A stretch of 64,000 nucleotides of DNA from SAR324 cluster bacterium (GCA_028281495.1 JANQJU010000064.1:575436-639435), one strand, 5' to 3'. Shown: positions 17,607-27,005, numbered from the stretch's first letter. The notes: generated from the letters alone by a model not told the origin. Numbers and translations are program-made.

Positions 17607-17628
17607 GTTTCCTCCTCTGTTACCTCAT

Positions 17629-19665
17629 TTATGAGTCCTCTGGTCCTGAAAACTCGCCAACGATACGACATGCGACAATAGTGGTATCGTCTTCCAAAGG
17701 ATGGTCATTATAAAAGTCATATGCATCTTGCACGATGTGTGACACCATATCTTTGACAGGTTGTTCCCGGTATTTTCGCAGTTTGGAGACTAGTTTTCGC
17801 TCTCCCCACATTTGACCAGCTGGATTGCTATTTTCTGTCAAACCATCGGTATAAAAGAAGATCAAATCTCCAGGTTCCAACTGCATGGAAGCTTCAGCGA
17901 ATTGCCATTCTTCCCGGTTGCCAAGACGAATATTAGCATTGAGTAAGTGTTTCATTTTCCCGTTGGCTCTCATCAAAATTGGGAAGTTATGCCCTGCATT
18001 AGAAAAGGTGAGCTTCCCCGATTTCAGGTCAATACACGCAGCAAAGAAGGTCATAAGGAAATCAGGTGCGCCTGTATGAAAGACAGCACGGTTTAAGTAG
18101 TTCATAAATTGAGCAGGGGTGGGAACCGTGCCATCCTCTTGAAACATCTGTTCCAAGGTTTGTGTGGTCGCACTTGCCGTTGCTGTGACCAATGCCGCAG
18201 GCGTGCCGTGCCCCGTTACATCCCCGATGAGAATATACAAGTACCCTTCTAACTGCGTCATAAAACCATACCAGTCTCCCCCCGTTTCCGATGCGGATTG
18301 GAAAAAACTGGCCAATTCCAAATTGGCGACATTGGGCAATTTACGGGGAAACAACGCTTTTTGCACAGCGGCTGCAGTGCGGAGTTCACTTTCCATTCTC
18401 GCTTTTTCCAAGATGGATTGGATATTGGCATGTGCGGTTTTGATTTCTGCGACCATGCTTTTTAAGTATTCGACGTCCGCACTATCAAACGGGGGAAGGT
18501 CTGCGGTTCGATACAATAACATCGCATGGAACTGCATGGCCTGGACCCGGATTAATACAAAATGACATCCGATGGTCTTGGCTTCAGGCACTGTGGCAAA
18601 AATTTTAAACAATGGATGCTCATAAGAAATTCCATTCCATACCGTGACCTCATTTTCGATTTGAGATGTCAGTTGGCTCCAATGTTTGGGAGTCAGCCTA
18701 TCATTCAGAAAAGTGTAAACCTGCGTTTGGAACAGTTCTTGATGCTGTGTTTCTTCTTCGTTTCCAACTTCGGCTTCATGTTGCTCGAAAAAGAACACGC
18801 CGTTAGTGACTGAGGTATTGCTGCACATCTCTTGAAAAGCGTATCGCAGCGATTCGATCGGTTGGGTGAAATCGGAGATTTTATTGGCAAAAGCCCGTAA
18901 GGACGTAGTGCGGGAGCGAGCCAATATCAATTTGCGAATCATGATTTGGAAGGCCTCTTCCAAAATTTTCAATTCGTTGCGTCCGTGAGTAGGCAGGTTG
19001 AGGCGAACGTTTTCGAGGCTGTCGAGGTCCAATTGATGGGTTGCCGTGGTCAGAAGGGAGAGTGGGTGGCTGAGCAAACGCCGAGATACAATTAAAAAGA
19101 TCACCCACAAGGAGGCCGTTTTGATGATCGAGTTCACGATAATGAATAAAAAGCCATATTGTACTTTCTCAAACACCACGCCTTCGCTGGAGTAAAAAAC
19201 AGCTCTCCCTACTTCGTTGGGATTCCCTTCATCATAATGAATCACAGGGAAAGAATGGGAAATCAAACCGGAAAATAGCAATTGGCTTTGGACAGGTTGA
19301 TTTTGTCCATCTTTTGCCAATACGAGTTTCCCCTCCTCATCACGAATCATTCCTTGGGATGCCATGGACTGACCATCGATATCAAAGACAGTCACACCGA
19401 CTATTGAAGACAGGGTGAGCATACCATTGGCAATCGAATTCACTTGCTGAGGGTCTAAATTCCATAAGCCCAAAGCAAGGCCTTGTTGAAAGGTGTTTTG
19501 ATACCCAATCAGGTCATCGTGAAGTTGGATCTTGGTATTACGATACTCAGCAAGCATGTGGGCTAAGGTTACGGTCAAGGTTACGATGAAATAGATTCCG
19601 AACACCACCGCGAGTAAACGTGTCGCAATGGAGTCTTTCACATGCACAACGGTCTGATGTTCCAT
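17629..19665 (-). CDS. Membrane SpoIIE-type (PP2C) serine phosphatase, second paralogue
   Basis: 678 residues from the ATG at 19665, which has AGAGGAGG just upstream. Layout: membrane helix about 16-36, extracytoplasmic sensor region to about 165, second helix to about 190, a HAMP-like linker (HGRNELKILEEAFQIM), a GAF-like region, then the SpoIIE/PP2C domain from about 440. Metal-site motifs are GGDWYGF, GDVTGHG, YTDGLTEN and DDTTIVAC. The segment from SELRTAAAVQKALFP onward closely matches the phosphatase at 602-2902, while the sensor regions differ. It lies between ilvY and the sirtuin gene. Its substrate is probably an anti-sigma antagonist, but no such gene is in the window. Confidence 0.87.
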   Translation of the reverse strand: MEHQTVVHVKDSIATRLLAVVFGIYFIVTLTVTLAHMLAEYRNTKIQLHDDLIGYQNTFQQGLALGLWNLDPQQVNSIANGMLTLSSIVGVTVFDIDGQSMASQGMIRDEEGKLVLAKDGQNQPVQSQLLFSGLISHSFPVIHYDEGNPNEVGRAVFYSSEGVVFEKVQYGFLFIIVNSIIKTASLWVIFLIVSRRLLSHPLSLLTTATHQLDLDSLENVRLNLPTHGRNELKILEEAFQIMIRKLILARSRTTSLRAFANKISDFTQPIESLRYAFQEMCSNTSVTNGVFFFEQHEAEVGNEEETQHQELFQTQVYTFLNDRLTPKHWSQLTSQIENEVTVWNGISYEHPLFKIFATVPEAKTIGCHFVLIRVQAMQFHAMLLYRTADLPPFDSADVEYLKSMVAEIKTAHANIQSILEKARMESELRTAAAVQKALFPRKLPNVANLELASFFQSASETGGDWYGFMTQLEGYLYILIGDVTGHGTPAALVTATASATTQTLEQMFQEDGTVPTPAQFMNYLNRAVFHTGAPDFLMTFFAACIDLKSGKLTFSNAGHNFPILMRANGKMKHLLNANIRLGNREEWQFAEASMQLEPGDLIFFYTDGLTENSNPAGQMWGERKLVSKLRKYREQPVKDMVSHIVQDAYDFYNDHPLEDDTTIVACRIVGEFSGPEDS

Positions 19666-19724
19666 AGGCCTCCTCTTCAAAAATACTGATTCTTCTTCGA
19701 CCCTAGACAGGCATAAACGAAAAA

Positions 19725-20624
19725 TCAATTTGCTTCTTGAGAGGCATGCAGAGGTCCTATGGATTCCCAAAAAGCTTTCACCACTAGGGCTTCCAGACTC
19801 GTTTTAAGAATACAGACACCAACCTGGATTTCAGGCAATACAGGTTGCCAATGAAGCACTCGGACCTGCGAGTGAAGTGGGCTTTTTTCCACTACCAGTT
19901 TGGGAACCACTCCCACCCCGCAACCGAGACTAACTAAGGCTGGAATCGCTTCATTGCCCACACTTTGTGAATAAATTTGGGGGACCACATTTTTCTTGGT
20001 AAACCATCGATCTACCAAGTCCCGGACCATCCCCGGTTGAGGTAAAATAAAAGGAATGACATCAACAGGTATCGGTTTTTGTCGAATCAAATCACCCACG
20101 GGACAGGGTGAGGTAGGAGAAATAAAAACAAGAGGTGTGGCTAGGATTTCCCTAGCATACAAAACGGAGGGCAACTGAGGTGGCAAGATGCTCACACTTG
20201 CATCTACCTTGCCGGTCAGCACTTGGTCCAAGGCAGCATAAGCATTCCCAATTTCAAGCCGGACGTGCACGTTGGGGTACATCACACGAAATCGATTTAG
20301 CAAGGCGGGAAGCATACTGTAAGAAGAAGTCACGGAACAAAACAAGCTCAGTTCCCCATCCAAAGGACGACTGCCGACCATTTGCTGTGCTAGCAGATCC
20401 CACTCCAATATAGCCTTGTAGCAATAATCTCGGAAGCAAACTCCTTCTGGGGTCAAACGCACTTTCTTTTTGTCTCTTACCAACAATGTTTGGCCCAATT
20501 CGGTTTCCATCCTTTGAATCGTCCGACTGAAAGCCGAGGGGCTCAAATGGAATTCTTTTCCCGTTTGCCCAAAATGCAAGGTTTCGCTCAGCCGAATGAA
20601 CATCCGTAAATTCTCTATTTCCAT
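19725..20624 (-). CDS. ilvY: LysR-family regulator, IlvY type
   Basis: 299 residues: an N-terminal winged helix-turn-helix (LHFGQTGKEFHLSPSAFSRT) and a LysR effector domain. The effector domain follows E. coli IlvY closely, with GELSLFCSVTSSYSMLP, SPTSPCPVGD and SLGCGVGVVPKLVVE as marker segments. In enterics IlvY activates ilvC when acetolactate or acetohydroxybutyrate accumulates. Here it is divergent from a PLP aminotransferase instead of ilvC, so the target may have changed. The ATG has a strong AGGAGG. The phosphatase gene starts 59 bp after its stop. Confidence 0.88.
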   Translation of the reverse strand: MEIENLRMFIRLSETLHFGQTGKEFHLSPSAFSRTIQRMETELGQTLLVRDKKKVRLTPEGVCFRDYCYKAILEWDLLAQQMVGSRPLDGELSLFCSVTSSYSMLPALLNRFRVMYPNVHVRLEIGNAYAALDQVLTGKVDASVSILPPQLPSVLYAREILATPLVFISPTSPCPVGDLIRQKPIPVDVIPFILPQPGMVRDLVDRWFTKKNVVPQIYSQSVGNEAIPALVSLGCGVGVVPKLVVEKSPLHSQVRVLHWQPVLPEIQVGVCILKTSLEALVVKAFWESIGPLHASQEAN

Positions 20625-20717
20625 GAAACCTCCTCTCTGAAATTAAGGCCTCTACTTTTAGGCCTCTGCGTTTGGCTTTGAAATATTCCGCATCTCTCAT
20701 CAGAGACCTCATTGTAA

Positions 20718-20789
20718 TTGCGTTTTGTGCATCGATCTATCCCATTCTTATCAATTTACGCAACAAAAACTCCATGGTAGCCCTATAAG
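20718..20789. promoter_or_regulatory. Candidate IlvY operator and aminotransferase promoter
   Basis: Between ilvY and the aminotransferase, TTGCGT (20718-20723) and its inverted copy ACGCAA (20758-20763) stand 40 bp apart, about four helical turns. A TATAAG -10 box (20784-20789) follows with no good -35; the second half-site overlaps the -35 position. This is the expected layout for a promoter activated by a LysR tetramer. The assignment to IlvY is inferred from position. Confidence 0.35.
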
Positions 20790-20876
20790 TGTTGTTGATG
20801 GTTTCTACCTGGAACCACCGAGTTTCGAAGAGAAAGTCAGAATAAGATTTTTTGAAATAAACCGTAGGGGGGAGTT

Positions 20877-22046
20877 ATGAAAGTAAGATTTGCTGACCGG
20901 ATGAACACTTCAACCCGTTCCTTCATTCGTGAGATCCTTAAGGTGGCGGAGTCACCGGATATTATTTCCTTTGCAGGAGGTTTACCCAGCCCTCAATCGT
21001 TTCCTCAACGCGAGTTAGCAGAGGCCGCTCAAGTCGTGATGAGCGAAACCCCTGATCAAGCATTACAATACAGTGCAACGGAAGGGTTTCTCCCTTTGCG
21101 ACAATGGATTGCTGATCGATATCGAATGCGTTTTGGATGGGAAGTGAGTTCGGATGAGATCCTAATCACAAACGGATCGCAGCAGGGGGTCGATTTACTT
21201 GGAAAAATATTGCTCAATGCCGGAGATTCCGTTGTCATGGAAGCTCCTGGATATTTGGGAGCGTGGCAAGCTTTTGCATTGTATCAACCTGAAGTCTTCA
21301 CAGTTCCGTTGGAAGCTGATGGACCCAACTTAGAGCGATTGGAACAATTGCTGGAACAACATCCGGTTCGAATGATGTACGTGGCTCCCAACTTTCAGAA
21401 TCCGAGTGGTATCACATACTCTGAAAGAAAACGCAGAGCCGTGGCGTCCTTGCTTCGAAAACACGAAACCATTTTAATTGAGGACGATCCTTATGGGGAA
21501 CTTCGGTTTGAGGGGACCGCTCCATCCTCATTCAGAACCTATTTAAACAATCAGTGTTGCGTGCTGGGGACATTTTCCAAAATGGTGTCTCCTGGTTTGC
21601 GAATTGGTTGGGTCTATGCACCCGCAGAAGTAATGGAAAAATTGGTCATTGCCAAACAGGCGGCAGATTTACAATCCAACCATCTGGCTCAACGAATCAT
21701 TCATACTTATTTGATTCAGAATGATGTGGATCGGCATTTAAACGAAATCCAACGGCTGTATCGTGAGCGCAGGGATCTCATGCTGGATTGTCTAAAAGCT
21801 GCATTTCCGGCGGATGTAAAATTCAATAAACCTCAAGGGGGGATGTTCTTATGGGGAGAATTGCCAAATTCCGTTGACGTTCAACTTTGGTTGGAACGGG
21901 CGATCCGCAATCGTGTAGCGTTTGTTCCAGGAGCTGCTTTTTATCCTCAGGGGGATGCGCCTTCCAGTTTGCGTCTCAATTTTTCCAATGCTGATCCCGG
22001 TTCGATTGAAACCGGCATTCAACGGCTCCGAAAAGCTTATGGTTAG
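20877..22046 (+). CDS. PLP-dependent aminotransferase, class I/II (LysN-like)
   Basis: 389 residues of fold-type I aminotransferase, close in form to the LysN/2-aminoadipate and branched-chain or aromatic multi-substrate aminotransferases. Marker segments are SFAGGLPSPQSFP, ALQYSATEGFLPLR, MMYVAPNFQNPSG, EDDPYGELRF and the PLP lysine in GTFSKMVSPGLRIGW. The substrate-carboxylate Arg is in SLRLNFSNAD. The ATG follows GGGGGGAG. The divergent IlvY-type regulator suggests a branched-chain amino-acid role, for example transamination of a keto acid, but the exact substrate cannot be read. Confidence 0.9.
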   Translation: MKVRFADRMNTSTRSFIREILKVAESPDIISFAGGLPSPQSFPQRELAEAAQVVMSETPDQALQYSATEGFLPLRQWIADRYRMRFGWEVSSDEILITNGSQQGVDLLGKILLNAGDSVVMEAPGYLGAWQAFALYQPEVFTVPLEADGPNLERLEQLLEQHPVRMMYVAPNFQNPSGITYSERKRRAVASLLRKHETILIEDDPYGELRFEGTAPSSFRTYLNNQCCVLGTFSKMVSPGLRIGWVYAPAEVMEKLVIAKQAADLQSNHLAQRIIHTYLIQNDVDRHLNEIQRLYRERRDLMLDCLKAAFPADVKFNKPQGGMFLWGELPNSVDVQLWLERAIRNRVAFVPGAAFYPQGDAPSSLRLNFSNADPGSIETGIQRLRKAYG

Positions 22047-22098
22047 TTTTAGTTTCCTTGGCTATGAAAAACAGGGTTGCAGAACTTTCCACATTGGT

Positions 22099-22126
22099 TT
22101 GAAAATCGTTCATATGAGGGTATATC
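22099..22126 (+). promoter_or_regulatory. Possible promoter for the SGNH-TPR pair
   Basis: TTGAAA (22099-22104), 16-bp spacer, TATATC (22121-22126), 47 bp before the first SGNH gene. Moderate match. Confidence 0.4.
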
Positions 22127-22173
22127 CTGAAGTTTTGACCTAAAAATCAATCCTGTCTTTCGAGTCTTATCAC

Positions 22174-24045
22174 ATGAAAAATCTGTGGAAAAATTTGATC
22201 GCACTTTGCTTGGGGTGTTTGGTAGCGTTTGGCATGGCGGAAGTTTTTTTTCGCCTATATGAACCAGTTGAGCTGAGGTTACGTGGCAACAAAATCAATT
22301 TGATCAGAAATAAAACGTACATGTACACCAATGGTACAATGCCCAAGTTAGCAAACAATATCATTCACATTAAAAATGCTATCGGTTTTCGAGGTTCCAA
22401 TCCCCCACCTGACTTTGATCAACAACTCACCGTACTCACTGTAGGCGGCAGTACGACAGAAAGCTTTTTTGTATCAGAGGGACAAACTTGGACGGACCAG
22501 TTGGGGCTGAGATTAAAAAAAGTGTTCCAACCCTTGTGGATCAATAATGCAGGGTTAGATGGACATTCGACCTTTGGTCATTTGATCTTGATGCGTGATC
22601 ACATCCTCAAACTACAACCTCGGGTCATTCTGTTTTTGGTCGGTATCAATGATCAGAAGCTGGATAAAATCTTACCCAACGATGCTGAGCTATTGGATAT
22701 CGCAGAAACGACCAATGGGCCAACCGCTTTAGAAGCTCAAGGAAACAACGGTTTTTGGCAAACCTTTGCAGAGTACAGCGATGTATTTGCCTTTGCTCTC
22801 AATCTTTCCAGATACACCCAAGCGGTGATGCATGCCCACATTGCTCCGATGGGCCACATGCAGCCAACAGATTTGAAAGACGAATCTCGCTCCCTCTCAG
22901 AGCTTCCGATGCAGACGCTCAAACAAGAGCACGCTCCCCACCTGAAAAGCTATCGTCAGCGAGTGACTGAATTGGTGCGGATGAGCCAAGAAAGCGGAAT
23001 CGAACCCATCTTGGTGACCCAAACTCGGTTTGGTGGTGGAAACCAATGGTTTGAGTTGGAATTGTACAATGAGGTTACGCGAGAGGTGGGGAAAGCCTAT
23101 AATTTATTCGTGATTGATCTGGGGCAGGCACTCCGGAATGATCCTTTGTTTTATTACGATTATATTCACTACACGGAGGCTGGGTCAGAGGCTGTTGCAA
23201 ATGTATTATACCAACAATTATGCCCTTATTTGGAAACCCATTACTCTGAATTTTTGGCAGATGGCTACTCTTGCAAAAAACCCAATACCACGGTGAATGA
23301 ATCGGTAACCAGGTCTCAAGACACCCTAGATTTGTTTGATCAAGCGGTAGCGCAGTACCCTGACATACCTGACGTCTATGTGAATCGGGGAATGGTCTAT
23401 CTGGCGTATTACAAGGACAGCCAACGTGCTTTAAGTGATTTCGAAAAAGCACTGTCTTTTGGAAAGGAGATTCCTGACATTCATGTATGGAAAGGGCTTG
23501 CGCATCTAGATCGAAAACAATATCTGGAAGCGATTTCGGAATTCTCTGAAACCATTCAATACGGTTTGAAAGGGCAAGGAAAGGAGGCTTATGATTATCG
23601 AGCCCAGGCCTATGCTGGTCTAAACCGAACTCAAGATGCCCTGAACGATTACTCTAAGGCTATCCAACTGTCTTCAACCAATGGGCAACTTTATTATAAG
23701 CGGGCTGAGATAAGAGTGCAATTGGGACGGTACGTTGAAGCCATTCACGATCTTTCCATGAGCCTCAAATACCCCTCAAATGTTTCACTATCCAATGTAT
23801 ATTTCAATCGCGCTGGACTCTATTTCGAATTGGCGCAATTTGAGAACGCTGTTGCCGACTACAGTAGCGTGATTCAAATTCAACCCAATCACTTCAAAGC
23901 ATATGTTCTGCGAGGAGTGAGTTATCTCAACCTAGACGATAACGAGAAGGGGTGCTCGGATCTCACGTTTATTTGTTCTCGCCAAACGTGTGGAGATGAG
24001 ATCCTAGAAACTATTACAACGGCAAAATGCAATATAGCGGAATAA
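22174..24045 (+). CDS. Membrane-anchored SGNH-hydrolase/TPR protein, copy 1
   Basis: 623 residues. An N-terminal membrane helix (about 8-24) is followed by an SGNH/GDSL domain with all four blocks: the nucleophile Ser in GGSTTES (91-97), the oxyanion Gly in NNAGLDGHS, the Asn in GIND (157-160), and the Asp/His pair in DYIHYTEAGSE near 325-335. From about 385 on there are TPR-like repeats (DIPDVYVNRGMVYLAYYKD and later copies) and a Cys-containing end. SGNH enzymes of this type act as esterases or O-acetyltransferases on glycans. The anchor and TPRs suggest an envelope complex. The sequence before the ATG has no clear ribosome binding site. The next gene is a close paralogue. Confidence 0.82.
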   Translation: MKNLWKNLIALCLGCLVAFGMAEVFFRLYEPVELRLRGNKINLIRNKTYMYTNGTMPKLANNIIHIKNAIGFRGSNPPPDFDQQLTVLTVGGSTTESFFVSEGQTWTDQLGLRLKKVFQPLWINNAGLDGHSTFGHLILMRDHILKLQPRVILFLVGINDQKLDKILPNDAELLDIAETTNGPTALEAQGNNGFWQTFAEYSDVFAFALNLSRYTQAVMHAHIAPMGHMQPTDLKDESRSLSELPMQTLKQEHAPHLKSYRQRVTELVRMSQESGIEPILVTQTRFGGGNQWFELELYNEVTREVGKAYNLFVIDLGQALRNDPLFYYDYIHYTEAGSEAVANVLYQQLCPYLETHYSEFLADGYSCKKPNTTVNESVTRSQDTLDLFDQAVAQYPDIPDVYVNRGMVYLAYYKDSQRALSDFEKALSFGKEIPDIHVWKGLAHLDRKQYLEAISEFSETIQYGLKGQGKEAYDYRAQAYAGLNRTQDALNDYSKAIQLSSTNGQLYYKRAEIRVQLGRYVEAIHDLSMSLKYPSNVSLSNVYFNRAGLYFELAQFENAVADYSSVIQIQPNHFKAYVLRGVSYLNLDDNEKGCSDLTFICSRQTCGDEILETITTAKCNIAE

Positions 24046-24107
24046 TTTATAACAATGTCTTTCGTCCATGGCTTGCTGTGACCGACGTGATTCCACGATA
24101 AAGAGAT

Positions 24108-25964
24108 ATGCGAAGTCTACTAAAAAATTTGCTTGCTCTGGGGACCGGATGCTTGATCGCATTTGGCGTTGCAGAAATGTTTTTTCGTTTTTACGAACCA
24201 GTCGAATTGCGTTTGCGAGGCAACAAGATCAACTTAGCTACGAACGAACTGTACGTGTATGGCAATTCCACCATGCCGAAGCTGGCAGGCAATATTCTGC
24301 ACGTCAAAAATTCGATTGGATTTCGTGGAGCCAACCCACCTTCAGACTTTGACAGCCGACTCACAATCCTTTCGGCGGGAGGCAGCACCACCGAAAGTTA
24401 TTTTATATCAGAGGGGGCCACTTGGACGGATCAACTGGGGCTTCGGTTAAAAAAAGTGTTCAAGCCAATGTGGATTAATAATGCAGGGTTGGATGGTCAT
24501 TCTTCCTTTGGTCATTTGATCTTGTTAAAAGATCACATTCTCCGTCTAAAGCCTAAAATGATCTTATTTTTGGTCGGAATCAATGATCAAAAATTAGACA
24601 AAATTTTACCTAACGATGCCGAGCTTTTGGAGGATTCCAGTGGCGAAGCAAGGCTTTCGGCCAAAGAATCCCCAAGTACACTGAAGATGCTGTGGCAAAG
24701 CATGACGGAAAAAAGTGATGTATTGGCCTTTGCGCAGAATTTTTTCCGATACAGCCAAGCGGTAATGAGAGCGCACACGGCCCCAATGGGACACATGCAG
24801 CCGACTCAATTGAAGAAGGAATCCCGGATCATTCCTGAAGATCGTAAACGAGCGTTACAACAAGAGCATGCTCGCTTCTTGAAAAGTTACGAAGAGCGGT
24901 TGGTCCGTTTGATACGCCTAAGCCAAGACAATGGTATCGAACCGGTATTGATCACTCAAACAAGGTTCGGTGGAGGCGAGCAGTGGGTGGAATTGGAGTT
25001 CTACAATGAGGTGACGCGCCAAGTGGCGAGGGCATTTAATGTCTTTTTAGTTGATCTCGGTCAAACCTTGGCCGATGACCCGGCCTATTATTACGATTTT
25101 ATCCATTATACCGAAGCAGGATCGGAAGCAGTGGCTAAAGTCGTTCACCAGCAATTGTGCCCTTATTTGGAAACCCACTACGATAATTATTTAGTCGAAG
25201 GCTATTCTTGTGAGAAACCAAGCAAGACCGTCCAAGAATCTTCAAGCGACACCTACGATACAATGGAAGTCTTTCACAAAGCGGTGAAACGACATCCTGA
25301 TGTTCCCGATACCTATCTGGCGAGGGGGATGGTGTATTGGGCGTACTACAACGAGTATGAACTCGCTTTGGAAGACTTTGAAAAGGTATTGTCTCTTGAT
25401 GAGACGAGGGTAGGTGTTAGGTTTTGGAAGGGGCTATCCCATTATGATCTTAAGCAATATCCAGAAGCGATTGCAGAACTCAGCGCAGTGCTAGCCGCCA
25501 ATCCCGGGAGTGCAGACGCTTATCGTTACCGTGCCATGGCGTATGGTCATTTAAAACAGATTCAACCTTCCATAGCCGATTTTACTAAGGCCATTGCCCT
25601 GATCCCAAACAAGGGCGATTTGCACTATCAACGTGCCCTAATGTTGGTTCAGTCGAATCGTCATGCAGAAGCTATTGAAGATTTCAACATAAGCCTGCGT
25701 TTTCCATCCTATGTTCCTCCCAGCCAATCGCATTTCAATCGAGGTGGGGCTTATTTCATGCTCAACCGATTCCCCGAAGCGATTGCCGATTATAGCAAGG
25801 CCATTCAACTCCAACCTGACTACAAACTCGCGTATCTCATGAGAGGATTGAGCTATCTCAAATTAGGAGATACAGCCAAAGGGTGCAATGAAGTCAAAAG
25901 CAATTGCACACAACAAACCTGTGGACCGGATATTGTGGCGTTTGTTGCTTCAAAGCAATGTTGA
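24108..25964 (+). CDS. Membrane-anchored SGNH-hydrolase/TPR protein, copy 2
   Basis: 618 residues, matching the previous gene along its whole length: the same membrane helix, the same EPVELRLRGNKINL segment after it, GGSTTES, NNAGLDGHS, GIND, DFIHYTEAGSE and the TPR region ending in paired cysteines. It is a tandem duplication 62 bp downstream that has since diverged, mostly in the linker after GIND (about 170-200) and in the TPRs. Catalytic residues are kept in both copies, so both are probably active, perhaps on different acceptors. An AAGAGAT precedes the ATG. Confidence 0.82.
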   Translation: MRSLLKNLLALGTGCLIAFGVAEMFFRFYEPVELRLRGNKINLATNELYVYGNSTMPKLAGNILHVKNSIGFRGANPPSDFDSRLTILSAGGSTTESYFISEGATWTDQLGLRLKKVFKPMWINNAGLDGHSSFGHLILLKDHILRLKPKMILFLVGINDQKLDKILPNDAELLEDSSGEARLSAKESPSTLKMLWQSMTEKSDVLAFAQNFFRYSQAVMRAHTAPMGHMQPTQLKKESRIIPEDRKRALQQEHARFLKSYEERLVRLIRLSQDNGIEPVLITQTRFGGGEQWVELEFYNEVTRQVARAFNVFLVDLGQTLADDPAYYYDFIHYTEAGSEAVAKVVHQQLCPYLETHYDNYLVEGYSCEKPSKTVQESSSDTYDTMEVFHKAVKRHPDVPDTYLARGMVYWAYYNEYELALEDFEKVLSLDETRVGVRFWKGLSHYDLKQYPEAIAELSAVLAANPGSADAYRYRAMAYGHLKQIQPSIADFTKAIALIPNKGDLHYQRALMLVQSNRHAEAIEDFNISLRFPSYVPPSQSHFNRGGAYFMLNRFPEAIADYSKAIQLQPDYKLAYLMRGLSYLKLGDTAKGCNEVKSNCTQQTCGPDIVAFVASKQC

Positions 25965-26031
25965 AAAAGTCAGTCCATTGAGCAAACGTCTTGGGTTGCC
26001 AAACGTTCTTGATGGTCACAAACTCCAGATA

Positions 26032-26919
26032 TTACACAGCAGCCATTGCCGTCTCCACAGCAGTTCGATCGACTTTGGGGTAAGCGAGACAAAATGCGAG
26101 AACAGCCTGCCCAAAATTCATAGATTTGCCATTTAAAGTGGAAAGGCCACGTTGTTCCGAAGCTTTTAGCAAGGCGGTTTGGAGGGGTTGATAGATGATG
26201 TCATACACAACAGCATGGTCGGGTAAGCGTCCAACTAAAGAAAGTTCAAAGGGAGCATCATCATTTTCGGAACCATCTGAGCTGAATCCGGCGCTCGTGC
26301 AATTGACCAAAAAATCGGTGTTGTAGAAAGCTTCAGCTAAGTTAGAAACTGCCGTGACTGGCACCTGTGCCGATGCCAGCTTTTCCGAAAATGCAGAACA
26401 CTTGGTGAAATCACGGTTCCAAACGCTTAGCTCTACTCCCGCAAACGCAAATGAAGTCGCGACGGCCTTTCCTGCGCCTCCTAATCCCAAGACGAGCATT
26501 TTCTTGCCTTCTACCTTTCCTGCAATGGATTCCAAACAATCGACGGCCGCTAATCCATCCGTATTCGATCCAACAATCTTTCCTTCGGGACTCCGTCTAA
26601 GAGCGTTCACCGCACCAATCGCTTGAGCAGCCGGCTCCACTTCATCTAAGAATGGCAGGATCAATTCTTTATGGGGGACTGCGATGGCTCCCCCTATAAA
26701 ACGGGAATCGGCCTTTAAAGCTTGGACAACGGATTCCAAAGCGTCCGGGGTCACGTCAAACGGGTGAAAGTCTGCTTCCAGATTGAGGGCTTTGAAAGCC
26801 GCTCGCCACAACAACGGTGAGCGTGCACCTTGGGAAGGAGAAAGCCCCAAAATGGCTCCATAGGGTCGGTCAGAAACAAGGTCGATTGGATTTGAGATCA
26901 AGTCGGTTACGCTCGGCAT
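26032..26919 (-). CDS. aroE: Shikimate dehydrogenase family protein
   Basis: NADP-linked reduction of 3-dehydroshikimate to shikimate is the family reaction. 295 residues: the substrate domain has the catalytic Lys in GGAIAVPHKELILPFLD and the Asp in SNTDG, the NADP domain has LGLGGAGKAVATSF, and DIIYQPLQTALL and NFGQAVLAF close it. The strand usually written G(A/C)NVTxPxK is GGAIAVPHK, a mild divergence. The ATG has AGGAGA 5 nt before it. Two copies of a 38-bp repeat fill the leader (see 26930-27005). It follows the DAHP synthase gene after 113 bp, so the pair may serve the common aromatic pathway or a specialised branch. Confidence 0.85.
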   Translation of the reverse strand: MPSVTDLISNPIDLVSDRPYGAILGLSPSQGARSPLLWRAAFKALNLEADFHPFDVTPDALESVVQALKADSRFIGGAIAVPHKELILPFLDEVEPAAQAIGAVNALRRSPEGKIVGSNTDGLAAVDCLESIAGKVEGKKMLVLGLGGAGKAVATSFAFAGVELSVWNRDFTKCSAFSEKLASAQVPVTAVSNLAEAFYNTDFLVNCTSAGFSSDGSENDDAPFELSLVGRLPDHAVVYDIIYQPLQTALLKASEQRGLSTLNGKSMNFGQAVLAFCLAYPKVDRTAVETAMAAV

Positions 26920-26929
26920 AATTCTCCTC

Positions 26930-27005
26930 TAAAATGTTGCTTTGTGCGAAAGTTGGCTTTTCAACCCTAAAATGTTGTTTTGTGCGAAAGTTGGCTTTTC
27001 AACCT
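26930..27005 (-). repeat. Two tandem 38-bp repeats in the aroE leader
   Basis: Copies at 26930-26967 and 26968-27005 differ at only two positions. On the coding strand each copy contains GGTTGAAAAGCCAAC, a small potential stem, followed by TTTCGCACAAA. The second copy on the mRNA runs directly into the aroE ribosome binding site. The repeat lies entirely between the DAHP synthase stop and the aroE start. Possible roles are protein or RNA binding near the translation start, or a recent slip duplication. Confidence 0.85.
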
